Positions 16,069 through 23,650 of a DNA stretch of 28,279 nucleotides are shown here, in pieces. Below the pieces are notes generated by a model that did no database searches, was not told the DNA's origin, and worked only from the letters and a program-made list of their open reading frames with translations. The position numbers and the translations under genes were made by a program. Numbering within the stretch: position 1 is the first letter of the stretch; each line of letters begins with the position of its first letter. The stretch is from CAISDA01 sp050258555 (GTDB taxonomy: Bacteria > Bacteroidota > Ignavibacteria > UBA10030 > UBA8401), in NCBI GenBank assembly GCA_050258555.1, contig JBLMZA010000075.1:1-28279 (forward strand). The letters are read 5' to 3'.

Positions 16069-17385
16069 ATGCCTGAATATTATCTGCTTCAAAACGGACG
16101 CATCATCGATCCGGCGACAGGAACGGATCGCATCGCCGACATGCTGATCGAGGACGGCACGATCCGCACCATCGATACGCCGATCACTCCGCCCGACGGC
16201 TGCACAGTCATCCCCCTCGAGGGGACCATCATCGCACCCGGCTTTGTGGACATGCATGTGCATCTGCGCGAGCCGGGATACGAACACAAAGAGACCATCG
16301 CCACGGGCACGCTCTCGGCGGCATGGGGCGGATTCACGGCCGTGTGCTGCATGCCGAACACCAATCCGGCCATCGACGACGAATCGATCGTGCACTTCGT
16401 GCAGTCGCAGGGAAAGAAATCGAATCGCGGCATGGTCGATGTCTACCCGATCGGCGCCGTCACGAAAGGGCGCGAGGGGAAGCTCATGGCCCCCATCTCG
16501 GAGCTCGTCGAAGCCGGCGCCGTGGGTCTGTCTGACGACGGCGCGCCGGTCTACGATGCCGGCATCATGCGCCGGGCGATGGAATACGCCTCGATGTACG
16601 GCGTGCCGATCATACAGCATTGCGAAGATACGGCTCTGGCGAAGGGGGGAGTGATGAACGAAGGCGAGTCGGCGACGCGTCTGGGACTTCCCGGCATCCC
16701 CAATGTCGCCGAGGAAGTCATGATCGCCCGCGACGTCATGCTGGCCGAATTCACGCGGGCACGCTATCACGCGGCACATGTGAGCACCGCCGGCGCCGTC
16801 GAATTGATCCGCGAAGCGAAACGCAAGCACATCGCCGTCACCTGCGAGGTCACGCCGCATCACTTTACATTGACCGACAAGGAGGTCTTTTCATACGACA
16901 CCAATACGAAAATGAATCCGCCTCTGCGCACGCAGGCCGATGTCGATGCCATCAAACAGGGATTGCGCGACGGGACGATCGATGTGATCGCCACGGACCA
17001 TGCCCCGCATTCGCTCGATGAAAAGGAAGTCGACTACATACAGGCCCCGTTCGGCATTGTGGGACTGGAGACCGCAATCGGTCTGGCCGTCACAGAACTC
17101 GTTCTGCCGGGGATTCTGACGATCCCCCAGCTGATCGAAAAATTTTCGACCAATCCGCGGCGGATCATCGGCCGCGAAATCCGTGTTGAAGAAGGACAGC
17201 CTGCCGTGCTGACACTCTTCAATCCCGAAGAAGACTGGACGGTGGACTGCGCCGGCTTCCATTCGAAGTCGAAAAATTCGCCCTTCCAGGGACGGCTTCT
17301 GAAAGGAAAGGCTGTTGGAATTGTCAATCACGGATGCGTGTTTATGTGTAGAACGGATGTAAATCAACAGCCGCAAATTCTTTAA
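16069..17385 (+). CDS. pyrC: Dihydroorotase (class I type)
   Basis: 438 residues of the amidohydrolase fold. It cyclises N-carbamoylaspartate to dihydroorotate, the third pyrimidine step. The metal and catalytic residues visible are H63 and H65 in DMHVHLREPG, D157 in SDDGAP, H184 in IIQHCED, H237 in AAHVST and D310 in ATDHAPH. An Asp rather than a carboxylated Lys between the two metal sites fits the class I enzymes that often work with PyrB. It is 131 bp downstream of pyrB across a palindromic repeat cluster and is likely still in the pyr transcript. Confidence 0.95.
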   Translation: MPEYYLLQNGRIIDPATGTDRIADMLIEDGTIRTIDTPITPPDGCTVIPLEGTIIAPGFVDMHVHLREPGYEHKETIATGTLSAAWGGFTAVCCMPNTNPAIDDESIVHFVQSQGKKSNRGMVDVYPIGAVTKGREGKLMAPISELVEAGAVGLSDDGAPVYDAGIMRRAMEYASMYGVPIIQHCEDTALAKGGVMNEGESATRLGLPGIPNVAEEVMIARDVMLAEFTRARYHAAHVSTAGAVELIREAKRKHIAVTCEVTPHHFTLTDKEVFSYDTNTKMNPPLRTQADVDAIKQGLRDGTIDVIATDHAPHSLDEKEVDYIQAPFGIVGLETAIGLAVTELVLPGILTIPQLIEKFSTNPRRIIGREIRVEEGQPAVLTLFNPEEDWTVDCAGFHSKSKNSPFQGRLLKGKAVGIVNHGCVFMCRTDVNQQPQIL

Positions 17386-17411
17386 TATCAATCAATTGTG
17401 AAAAATATGTT

Positions 17412-18158
17412 ATGGAAATAATACGTGCCAGAGTTTTTGATGAGTTTCCTTCTGTTGTGTTCGGCATGAGTACGCGCAACGGCGGTGTGAGTCAGGATCC
17501 GTACGGATTGAACATGAGCGTGAACGTGGGTGATAATCCGGAGCATGTACGCGAGAACCGCTCCCTGTTTTTTCATGAGCTCAAGATCGGCATCGAACAG
17601 ATGGCCTTTCCGCTGCAGCACCACACGGCCAATGTCCGCATTGCCGAGCATCCGGGAACGTATGAATACTGCGATGCGCTGATCACCAAAACGCCCAATA
17701 TCTTCATCGGCATCACCACGGCCGATTGCGTGCCCATCATGATGTATGATCCTGTCACGAAGACGGCCGCCGGAATCCATGCGGGCTGGCGGGGCACGGC
17801 ATCGAAGATCGTCAAGAAAACCATCGCCAAGATGCTCGTGCTGTGCGAGGTGCGGCCGGCCAATCTACGCGTGTTCATCGGTCCGTCTGCATCACGCTGC
17901 TGCTATGAGGTGGGAGAGGACGTGGCGCGTCAGTTTCCCGAGAGTGTCGTCGACCGGAACGGGGACGGCCGGTTCATGCTCGATGTCAAGGAGGCCAACC
18001 GCATACAGCTTGCCGAATGCGGCATACCGGAAGCGCAGATGGAAATATCACCGCTGTGCACGATCACAGAACGCGGCATGTTTCATTCGTATCGGAGAGA
18101 GGGACCGAATTCCGGGCGCATGATGGCGGTGATCGGTCGGCACCGCGAACCGGGATGA
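17412..18158 (+). CDS. pgeF: PgeF/YfiH laccase-domain protein (purine nucleoside phosphorylase family)
   Basis: 248 residues. Family motifs: FGMSTRNGGVS (17-27), LQHHTANV with H71, TTADCVPIMM with C106, GIHAGWRGTA with H123, and SRCCYEVGEDV. H71, C106 and H123 correspond to the metal site of the family. Known members act on adenosine and related nucleosides or remove misincorporated L-Ser from peptidoglycan precursors; older names are polyphenol oxidase or laccase. The location behind pyr genes fits a nucleoside-related role but does not prove it. The 26-bp gap after pyrC suggests co-transcription. Confidence 0.9.
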   Translation: MEIIRARVFDEFPSVVFGMSTRNGGVSQDPYGLNMSVNVGDNPEHVRENRSLFFHELKIGIEQMAFPLQHHTANVRIAEHPGTYEYCDALITKTPNIFIGITTADCVPIMMYDPVTKTAAGIHAGWRGTASKIVKKTIAKMLVLCEVRPANLRVFIGPSASRCCYEVGEDVARQFPESVVDRNGDGRFMLDVKEANRIQLAECGIPEAQMEISPLCTITERGMFHSYRREGPNSGRMMAVIGRHREPG

Positions 18159-18210
18159 TCCGGCGGCACTGGCCGGCGTGCCTTCGCTTAAAACAGAATC
18201 TTTTGTCTGA

Positions 18211-18232
18211 TTTTTTTGATTTCACAAAAAAA
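18211..18232. other. AT-rich hairpin after pgeF
   Basis: TTTTTTTG (18211-18218) is complementary to CAAAAAAA (18225-18232) with a 6-nt loop. It could be a weak bidirectional terminator or an effect of the local A/T richness, since it overlaps the -33 element of the predicted promoter. Confidence 0.3.
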
Positions 18233-18245
18233 GTTCGTATTTTTT
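18215..18245 (+). promoter_or_regulatory. Bacteroidota-type promoter for the SDR gene
   Basis: TTTG (18215-18218), a 19-nt spacer, then TATTTTTT (18238-18245), which matches the TAnnTTTG consensus in 7 of 8 positions. The surrounding segment is much richer in A/T than the rest of the window. Transcription would start near 18252, leaving a leader of about 65 nt before the GTG at 18320. Confidence 0.5.
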
Positions 18246-18319
18246 TACGTTCTTTCGATAACAGGGGAATGAAGTTTTTCAGACTATACAGACAATGACG
18301 GAAAGCGAGGAAAATACTG

Positions 18320-19168
18320 GTGGCTCTTGATTATAAATTCAACAAGACGGATTGGGCGCTGATTCTTGGCGCATCGAGCGGTTTCGGCGGAGCGGCGGCC
18401 ATTGAACTGGCGCGCCACGGCATGAATATCTGCGCCGTGCACTTCGACCGGGCTGCGACATTGCCCAATGCAGAACGTGTGAAGGCCGAGGTGGAAGCGT
18501 GCGGCGTGAAGGCGCAATTCTTCAACGTGAACGCATCCGATCCGGCGAAACGGGCGGAGGTCGTAGATTGGCTCGCCGCAGAGTTCGGCGCGAATCCCGA
18601 GTGCAGGGTGAAGGTCCTCATGCATTCACTCGCATTCGGCACGCTGCGACCGCTGGTGTCGAAAGACGAGAAGGCGCAGATGTCGCAGGCTCAGATTGAG
18701 ATGACGCTCGATGTGATGGCCAATTCGCTCATCTACTGGACGCAGGCGGCATTCAGCCGGGGGCTGCTGAAGGCCGGGTCGCGGATCTACACGATGACGT
18801 CTTCGGGCGGACGGAGCCAGCTGCCGAATTACGGCGCGGTCTCGGCTGCCAAAGCCGCCCTCGAATCGTACACGCGACAGCTCTGCGTCGAACTCGGTCC
18901 GTACGGCATCACGGCCAATGCCATCATGGCCGGCGTGACCGACACGGCGGCGCTGCGCAAGATTCCCGGTGCCGCGATGATGATCGAAGTGGCGCGCCGG
19001 AAGAATCCCGCCATGCGCAATACGACGCCGGAGGATGTTGCCCGCGCCATCTCGCTGCTGTCGCACGATGACGCATCGTTCATCTCCGGCAACACGATCG
19101 GGGTGGACGGCGGTGAGGATGTCGCCCAGTATATCGGGCAGGAAAATGCTCTCACCAAATTCACCTGA
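18320..19168 (+). CDS. Short-chain dehydrogenase, probable enoyl-ACP reductase (FabI/FabL-like)
   Basis: 282 residues with a Rossmann NAD(P) motif GASSGFGG (17-24) and SDR active site S161/S162, Y171 and K178 (YGAVSAAK). The segment KVLMHSLAFG (98-107) matches the HSIAF/HSLAF element of FabI-type enoyl reductases. The active site has the classical Y-x6-K spacing and the NYxxVSxAKAALE context seen in FabL. It likely reduces trans-2-enoyl-ACP in fatty acid synthesis, but a different SDR role is possible. The start is GTG at 18320 with GCGAGG about 9 nt upstream. It has its own promoter. A 9-bp hairpin straddles the stop codon. Confidence 0.75.
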   Translation: MALDYKFNKTDWALILGASSGFGGAAAIELARHGMNICAVHFDRAATLPNAERVKAEVEACGVKAQFFNVNASDPAKRAEVVDWLAAEFGANPECRVKVLMHSLAFGTLRPLVSKDEKAQMSQAQIEMTLDVMANSLIYWTQAAFSRGLLKAGSRIYTMTSSGGRSQLPNYGAVSAAKAALESYTRQLCVELGPYGITANAIMAGVTDTAALRKIPGAAMMIEVARRKNPAMRNTTPEDVARAISLLSHDDASFISGNTIGVDGGEDVAQYIGQENALTKFT

Positions 19169-19189
19169 TGCGGCATGAGGCGCATCAGG
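19164..19189 (+). terminator. Hairpin overlapping the SDR stop codon
   Basis: CCTGATGCG (19164-19172) pairs with CGCATCAGG (19181-19189), and the TGA stop (19166-19168) is inside the left arm. No U-run follows directly, so termination would be weak. Confidence 0.4.
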
Positions 19190-19248
19190 CATTGCCGCGA
19201 ATTTTACACGAATATACATCTGTCCGCCGATCCAGCATACAGGCGCGT

Positions 19249-19276
19249 CAATACCGCTGCACACACAGCGGTATTG
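19249..19276 (+). other. 11-bp perfect inverted repeat just upstream of menG
   Basis: CAATACCGCTG (19249-19259) pairs with CAGCGGTATTG (19266-19276), loop CACACA. It ends 21 nt before the menG ATG and leaves the GAGGAA ribosome site (19283-19288) free. It may be a leader-RNA hairpin or a dimeric regulator's operator; nothing in the sequence decides which. Confidence 0.45.
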
Positions 19277-19297
19277 TAGTTTAGAGGAACCGAACGA

Positions 19298-19990
19298 ATG
19301 GAGAAAGAATACGTGCGGTCGATGTTCGACCGCATTGCGTACCGATACGATCTGTTGAATCATCTTCTGAGCGGCGGCATCGATCTGCTCTGGAGGCGCG
19401 CGGCCATCGATGCGCTCGCCGAGACGAAGCCGAAGCGCATTCTCGATGTGGCGACCGGCACGGCCGATCTCGCCATCGCCTCGCTCAGGCTGCATCCAGA
19501 ATCGGTGGTCGGTGTGGATATCTCGGAAGAAATGCTGGCCATCGGAAAAAGGAAAGTGGAGGAAAAAGGGCTCTCCAACGTCATCACATTGGAAACCGGG
19601 GAAGCCGAACACCTTCGTTTCGGCGACGGAACGTTCGATGCGGCCATGGTGGCCTTCGGCGCCAGGAATTTTGAGCATCTGACGGCCGGGCTCACCGAGA
19701 TGCATCGCGTGCTCAGGCCCGGAGGCACGGTCGTCGTGCTCGAGTTTTCAAAGCCCACGGCGTTTCCGTTCCGGCAGCTGTATTTCTTTTATTTCCGTTC
19801 GGTGCTTCCTGCCATCGGCCGTCTTGTGTCGAAACACCGCGAGGCGTACCAGTATCTTCCCGATACCGTGATGAAATTTCCGGACGGAGAAGCGTTTCTG
19901 AACGTGCTGGACTCGTGCGGCTTCACACGGCTGTCCCGTAAGCCGATGACATTCGGCATTGCGACAATTTATTCCGGCAGTAAGCGATAG
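19298..19990 (+). CDS. menG: Demethylmenaquinone methyltransferase (MenG/UbiE)
   Basis: 230 residues, typical length. It transfers a methyl group from S-adenosylmethionine to demethylmenaquinone, the last step of menaquinone synthesis. The SAM-binding motif is ILDVATGTADLAI (48-60). The start VRSMFDRIAYRYDLLNHLLSGGID and the FGARNFEH segment are diagnostic of the UbiE/MenG family. Because the surrounding genes form the futalosine route, the menaquinone activity is the likely one. ATG at 19298 is preceded by GAGGAA. mqnD follows after 60 bp. Confidence 0.93.
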   Translation: MEKEYVRSMFDRIAYRYDLLNHLLSGGIDLLWRRAAIDALAETKPKRILDVATGTADLAIASLRLHPESVVGVDISEEMLAIGKRKVEEKGLSNVITLETGEAEHLRFGDGTFDAAMVAFGARNFEHLTAGLTEMHRVLRPGGTVVVLEFSKPTAFPFRQLYFFYFRSVLPAIGRLVSKHREAYQYLPDTVMKFPDGEAFLNVLDSCGFTRLSRKPMTFGIATIYSGSKR

Positions 19991-20050
19991 GCGGCTGCCT
20001 CTCTCTTCTCACAGCATTCAAAAGTTATCATACATAAGGACACCATTGCA

Positions 20051-20887
20051 ATGGAAGAACGAATCGTAAAAGTGGGACACAGTCCCGATCCCGATGATGC
20101 ATTCATGTTCTACGGGCTCTCGAGCGAGAAAGTGAAGCTGGAGGGAATCAAGATCGAGCATATGCTCGAAGACATCCAGTCGCTCAATATGCGCGCGATG
20201 AACGGAGAGCTCGAGGTCACGGCGATCTCCGCGCACGCCTTTCCGTACGTCGCCGACAAATACTGGATCATGGCGACCGGCGCATCGATGGGCGAAGGCT
20301 ACGGCCCCGTGCTCGTCTCGAAAAAATATTCGACACTCGATGAACTCAAAGGCAAACGCGTCGCCACGCCGGGCAAGATGACGACCGCTACGCTTCTCTT
20401 CAAGTCGTACGGCCAAGGCATTGAAAATGTTGACATTCCCTTCGACGAGGTGATGCCGCGCGTAGCGTCGGGCGAATTCGACGCCGGCGTCATCATCCAT
20501 GAGGGACAGCTGACGTATGCGGCCGAGGGCTTCACGAAGATCATCGACTTCGGCGAACTCTGGCAGAAGGAAACCAACGGACTGCCGCTTCCGCTCGGAC
20601 TCGACGTCGTGCGCAAGGATCTGGGAGAAGCAATGGCGCGCAAGCTCTCGAAAGGATTGAAGGAAAGCATCCATTACGGCTACACGCATCAGACGGAATC
20701 GGTGCCCTACGCCATGAAGTGGGGCAGGGGCATCGACACGACGCTTGGCGAACGGTTCGTGAAGATGTACGTGAGCGAACTCACGATCGACATGGGAGAG
20801 CAGGGAAAGAAAGCCCTCGAGCTGCTGTTCAAACTCGGATACGAGCGCGGCATACTGCCTTCGATCCCCGAGGTGGTGCTGTACTGA
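20051..20887 (+). CDS. mqnD: 1,4-dihydroxy-6-naphthoate synthase (MqnD)
   Basis: 278 residues with the fold of periplasmic-binding-like proteins but no signal peptide. The start HSPDPDDAFMFYGL (10-23) corresponds to the SP-x-D/N-D-x-F-x-FY motif of MqnD. The segment TPGKMTTATLLF forms the substrate pocket region. It converts cyclic dehypoxanthinyl futalosine to 1,4-dihydroxy-6-naphthoate in the futalosine pathway. It follows menG, and the genes for MqnE, MqnA and MqnC are about 3-7 kb away on the other strand, which strongly supports the assignment. Confidence 0.88.
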   Translation: MEERIVKVGHSPDPDDAFMFYGLSSEKVKLEGIKIEHMLEDIQSLNMRAMNGELEVTAISAHAFPYVADKYWIMATGASMGEGYGPVLVSKKYSTLDELKGKRVATPGKMTTATLLFKSYGQGIENVDIPFDEVMPRVASGEFDAGVIIHEGQLTYAAEGFTKIIDFGELWQKETNGLPLPLGLDVVRKDLGEAMARKLSKGLKESIHYGYTHQTESVPYAMKWGRGIDTTLGERFVKMYVSELTIDMGEQGKKALELLFKLGYERGILPSIPEVVLY

Positions 20888-20953
20888 GCTGGAGTGTACG
20901 CTGTCTGATCGGTAACGTGCGGCGCCCCGCATTTCATCATTCAGGGAATATCC

Positions 20954-21817
20954 ATGCATCTGATCGACCTGACAAGGAGATTCAAAACCGGCATCACGAT
21001 CGCGATCACGCTCGTCGTCATCGAAAACCTTGCATGGATCGTTGAGCCCTCGCTCTTCGGCCGCGTGATCGACGCGCTGATCGAAACGGCATCGGGCGAA
21101 TCGATCGCCGTCACATTTCCGCTGGTGCTGTGGGTCGGCGTCTTTCTGCTCAATTCGATCGTCGGCGCCGTCCGCCGTTCGGTCGATCAGCGGATTTTTT
21201 TGAACATGTTCACGGAAATCGCGACCGACGTGGCGGCGATGGGGAAAAAGCATCGCCTGTCGATCTCTAAGACCGCCGCCCGTGCGGAGTTATCGCGCGA
21301 GTACATCACCTTTTTCCAGTACCGTCTGCCGGAGATTCTGGAACAGTCGATCGCCATCGTGGGCGCCGTGATCGCACTCGTGTTTTTCGATCTCCGCATC
21401 GCGATCACATGCCTGGGCATCGTCATCCCGCTCGTGATCATCACGAGATTCTACAACAAAAAGGTGATCGTGCTGCAGCGTACCGTGCACGATACGCGCG
21501 AGGAGGCATTCGAGGTCTTCTCGCTCAAGGATTCGGATAAAGTGCGTGAGTATTACCGGTCGATGGCCGGAGTGCAGCAGAAGATCGCCAATTGGGGGGC
21601 GGTCAATTTCCTGCTCATGCGCGTGTTCCTGCTCGGCATCTTCATGATCGTCATGTACATCGCCATCGACCTGGACGATTTCACGACCGGCAATATTTAT
21701 TCAATCGTCGCCTATCTCTGGACGTTCGTGACCTCGTCCGAATATCTGCCGGAACTGCTCGAGAGCTGGACGTCGCTCTCCGATATTTCACAGCGGCTCC
21801 GGAACGAAGAAGTGTAA
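20954..21817 (+). CDS. ABC-transporter-type membrane domain without ATPase
   Basis: 287 residues, about six hydrophobic helices with the layout of an ABC type-1 exporter membrane domain (long helices 2-3 and 4-5, cytoplasmic coupling segments such as EYYRSMAGVQQKIANWG). It ends at about the point where a full exporter would continue into its nucleotide-binding domain; no Walker A, Walker B or LSGGQ is present, and no ATPase gene is next to it. This fits the standalone ABC_membrane_3-like group. Function unknown. It is 66 bp after mqnD and 37 bp before a membrane methyltransferase. Confidence 0.7.
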   Translation: MHLIDLTRRFKTGITIAITLVVIENLAWIVEPSLFGRVIDALIETASGESIAVTFPLVLWVGVFLLNSIVGAVRRSVDQRIFLNMFTEIATDVAAMGKKHRLSISKTAARAELSREYITFFQYRLPEILEQSIAIVGAVIALVFFDLRIAITCLGIVIPLVIITRFYNKKVIVLQRTVHDTREEAFEVFSLKDSDKVREYYRSMAGVQQKIANWGAVNFLLMRVFLLGIFMIVMYIAIDLDDFTTGNIYSIVAYLWTFVTSSEYLPELLESWTSLSDISQRLRNEEV

Positions 21818-21854
21818 GACGCATCCCGGGTGCGGGGGGAAGGGGGAAACACCC

Positions 21855-22580
21855 ATGGCATCGAAGATCGCAGATTATGGCCTGATCGTGGCCTCGTATC
21901 TGATCGGCATCATCTCCATCGCTTTGCTCATCATGATGCGCGGCCCGGGCGTGCTCTCACCCTTCGGATGGACCGAGCCGGCGGTGCTTGTGTGGGACGC
22001 CGGCCTTTCATTCCTCTTCTTCTTTCAGCACAGCGGCATGGTCCGCCTCCCGTTCAGGAGGCGGCTTTCCGCATTCGTGCCGGAATATCGGCAGCCGATC
22101 GTGTTTGCCATCGCCTCCGGCATCGCATTGGCGCTCGTCGGCCTCCTATGGCAGCCTTCCGGCATCCTCATACTCGCCATCACCGGCATTCCCCGCCTCC
22201 TCATGAGAGCGGTATCAGCGCTCGCCACTGCCATGCTCGTCATCAGTTTCGTTGCGCTCCGCTCGTTCGACATGCTCGGCACATCGCCCGTGACATCTCA
22301 TCTGAAAGGGCGCGGACACCAGGCGGGACCGTTCATGATCCGCGGTCCCTATCGCTGGGTCCGGCATCCGCTCTATGCCGGCCTCATCGTGTTGTTTTGG
22401 ACGAATCCCGATCTTACGGCGGACAGGCTGCTCTTCAACATTCTCTGGAGCGGATGGATGGTCTTCGCCACGGCTCTTGAAGAAAAGGATCTTGTTCGTG
22501 AGTTCGGCGCGGCATACGTCCGGTATCAGCATGACGTGCCGATGCTCGTGCCGCACCGGCGGCCCGCCGCGCCGGTCTAA
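21855..22580 (+). CDS. MddA/NnrU-like integral membrane methyltransferase (ICMT/PEMT superfamily)
   Basis: 241 residues with 5-6 predicted helices. The C-terminal half carries the superfamily's SAM-binding signature GPYRWVRHPLYAG (164-176), a FWTNPDLT segment and the EEKDLVREFG helix (209-218). The N-terminal FQHSGMVR (57-64) resembles methanethiol S-methyltransferase MddA and NnrU proteins, although the ERS/YV element that normally follows in MddA reads EYRQPIV here. It could methylate a small thiol or a prenyl or lipid substrate. I would not assign dimethyl sulfide production on this evidence. Confidence 0.7.
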   Translation: MASKIADYGLIVASYLIGIISIALLIMMRGPGVLSPFGWTEPAVLVWDAGLSFLFFFQHSGMVRLPFRRRLSAFVPEYRQPIVFAIASGIALALVGLLWQPSGILILAITGIPRLLMRAVSALATAMLVISFVALRSFDMLGTSPVTSHLKGRGHQAGPFMIRGPYRWVRHPLYAGLIVLFWTNPDLTADRLLFNILWSGWMVFATALEEKDLVREFGAAYVRYQHDVPMLVPHRRPAAPV

Positions 22581-22694
22581 GGAAGCGAGGGGAAGCCGGC
22601 ACGAAACGCAGACGAGTGTTGTTCTGAACAAGTGAAATGCGGACCCGCACAGGGAACGACATCCTCCCTCAATCACTGTGACGAGAAGAGACCT

Positions 22695-23594
22695 ATGAGA
22701 AAAGTGACGGCGATACTTTTCCTGAACATCATCATGTTAACTGCAAGCCGTACAGAGGAAATCCATACAAAGGCTGCACTCGATTCGATGGTGTCGACCG
22801 AGCGCATGTTCGCGGCGACAAGTCTGAGGGAAGGCATCCGCGCCTCGTTCATGAAATACTTCGCCGACAGCGCGGTGGCCTTCAGTCCGGCGCCGTACAA
22901 CTTCAGGCAGGCGGCGCTCAAGAGTCCCGCGCCGGCCGATCCGCACGCGCGCACGCTGCGATGGGAGCCGGTTGCAGGCGATGTTTCCTCATCGGGCGAT
23001 CTTGGGTACCTGATGGGACCCTCGACGCTGACCGATCATTCCAAACCCGATGCGCCCGTCCGATACGGCTTTTATCTCTCGGTGTGGAAGAAACAGCCCG
23101 ATGGCAGCTGGAAAGTCGTGCTCGATATCGGCACCGATGCGACCGAACAGATCATGCGGTTCTTCGGCAGCGGATTTACTCCGCTTGGCCATGGAACGTA
23201 TCACACGCTGCTCGACAGCGTGGACCGGGATATGGCGCTGCGCGATCTGGAGAGGCAGGATTCGGTGTATATGAAACTTGTCGCCGACAAGGATGTGCAG
23301 GGGGCATACCAGGAACTGCTCGATTCGATTGCCGTGGCGATCAGGCCGGAAGTCGGCCCGATCGAAGGCCGGGATTCGATCGTGGCGCATCTGACGCTCA
23401 ACCACGGACTGCGTCTGCTCGAGCCGATGAAAGCCGACGTGTCGCATGCCGGGGATCTTGGCTACACGTACGGAGCGTACAAAATAAATCCCGAAGTCTC
23501 GAAGCCTTCGGGATTTTACGTGAGGATCTGGAAGAAAGACACGAAGGGTGTCTGGAAGCTTGCCGTTGAAAAGGATGCGCCCGACGAGCCGTAA
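22695..23594 (+). CDS. Exported protein with two NTF2-like (DUF4440/SnoaL-type) repeats
   Basis: 299 residues with a weak signal peptide (about 1-18). Two homologous halves are visible. Residues about 30-147 contain SGDLGYLMG (100-108) and VWKKQPDGSWKVVLD (130-144). Residues about 180-293 contain AGDLGYTYG (252-260) and IWKKDTKGVWKLAVE (278-292). This is the DLGYxxG...W...WK pattern of DUF4440/SnoaL-like folds, which bind small hydrophobic ligands in some members. No catalytic residues can be named. ATG 22695 is preceded by GAGAAGAG; an upstream in-frame ATG at 22632 would place the signal peptide internally. It converges with mqnC, 56 bp apart. Confidence 0.75.
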   Translation: MRKVTAILFLNIIMLTASRTEEIHTKAALDSMVSTERMFAATSLREGIRASFMKYFADSAVAFSPAPYNFRQAALKSPAPADPHARTLRWEPVAGDVSSSGDLGYLMGPSTLTDHSKPDAPVRYGFYLSVWKKQPDGSWKVVLDIGTDATEQIMRFFGSGFTPLGHGTYHTLLDSVDRDMALRDLERQDSVYMKLVADKDVQGAYQELLDSIAVAIRPEVGPIEGRDSIVAHLTLNHGLRLLEPMKADVSHAGDLGYTYGAYKINPEVSKPSGFYVRIWKKDTKGVWKLAVEKDAPDEP

Positions 23595-23650
23595 TCGTGC
23601 GCGCGCAGGGAGGAAGCAGGGGGAAGCTGCCGCCTCGCCCCGCACTCGGC

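Noticed and set aside
23595..23650. Terminator between the convergent NTF2-like gene and mqnC
   Set aside because: Only a weak 4-bp GCAG/CTGC hairpin with no U-run on either strand is visible.
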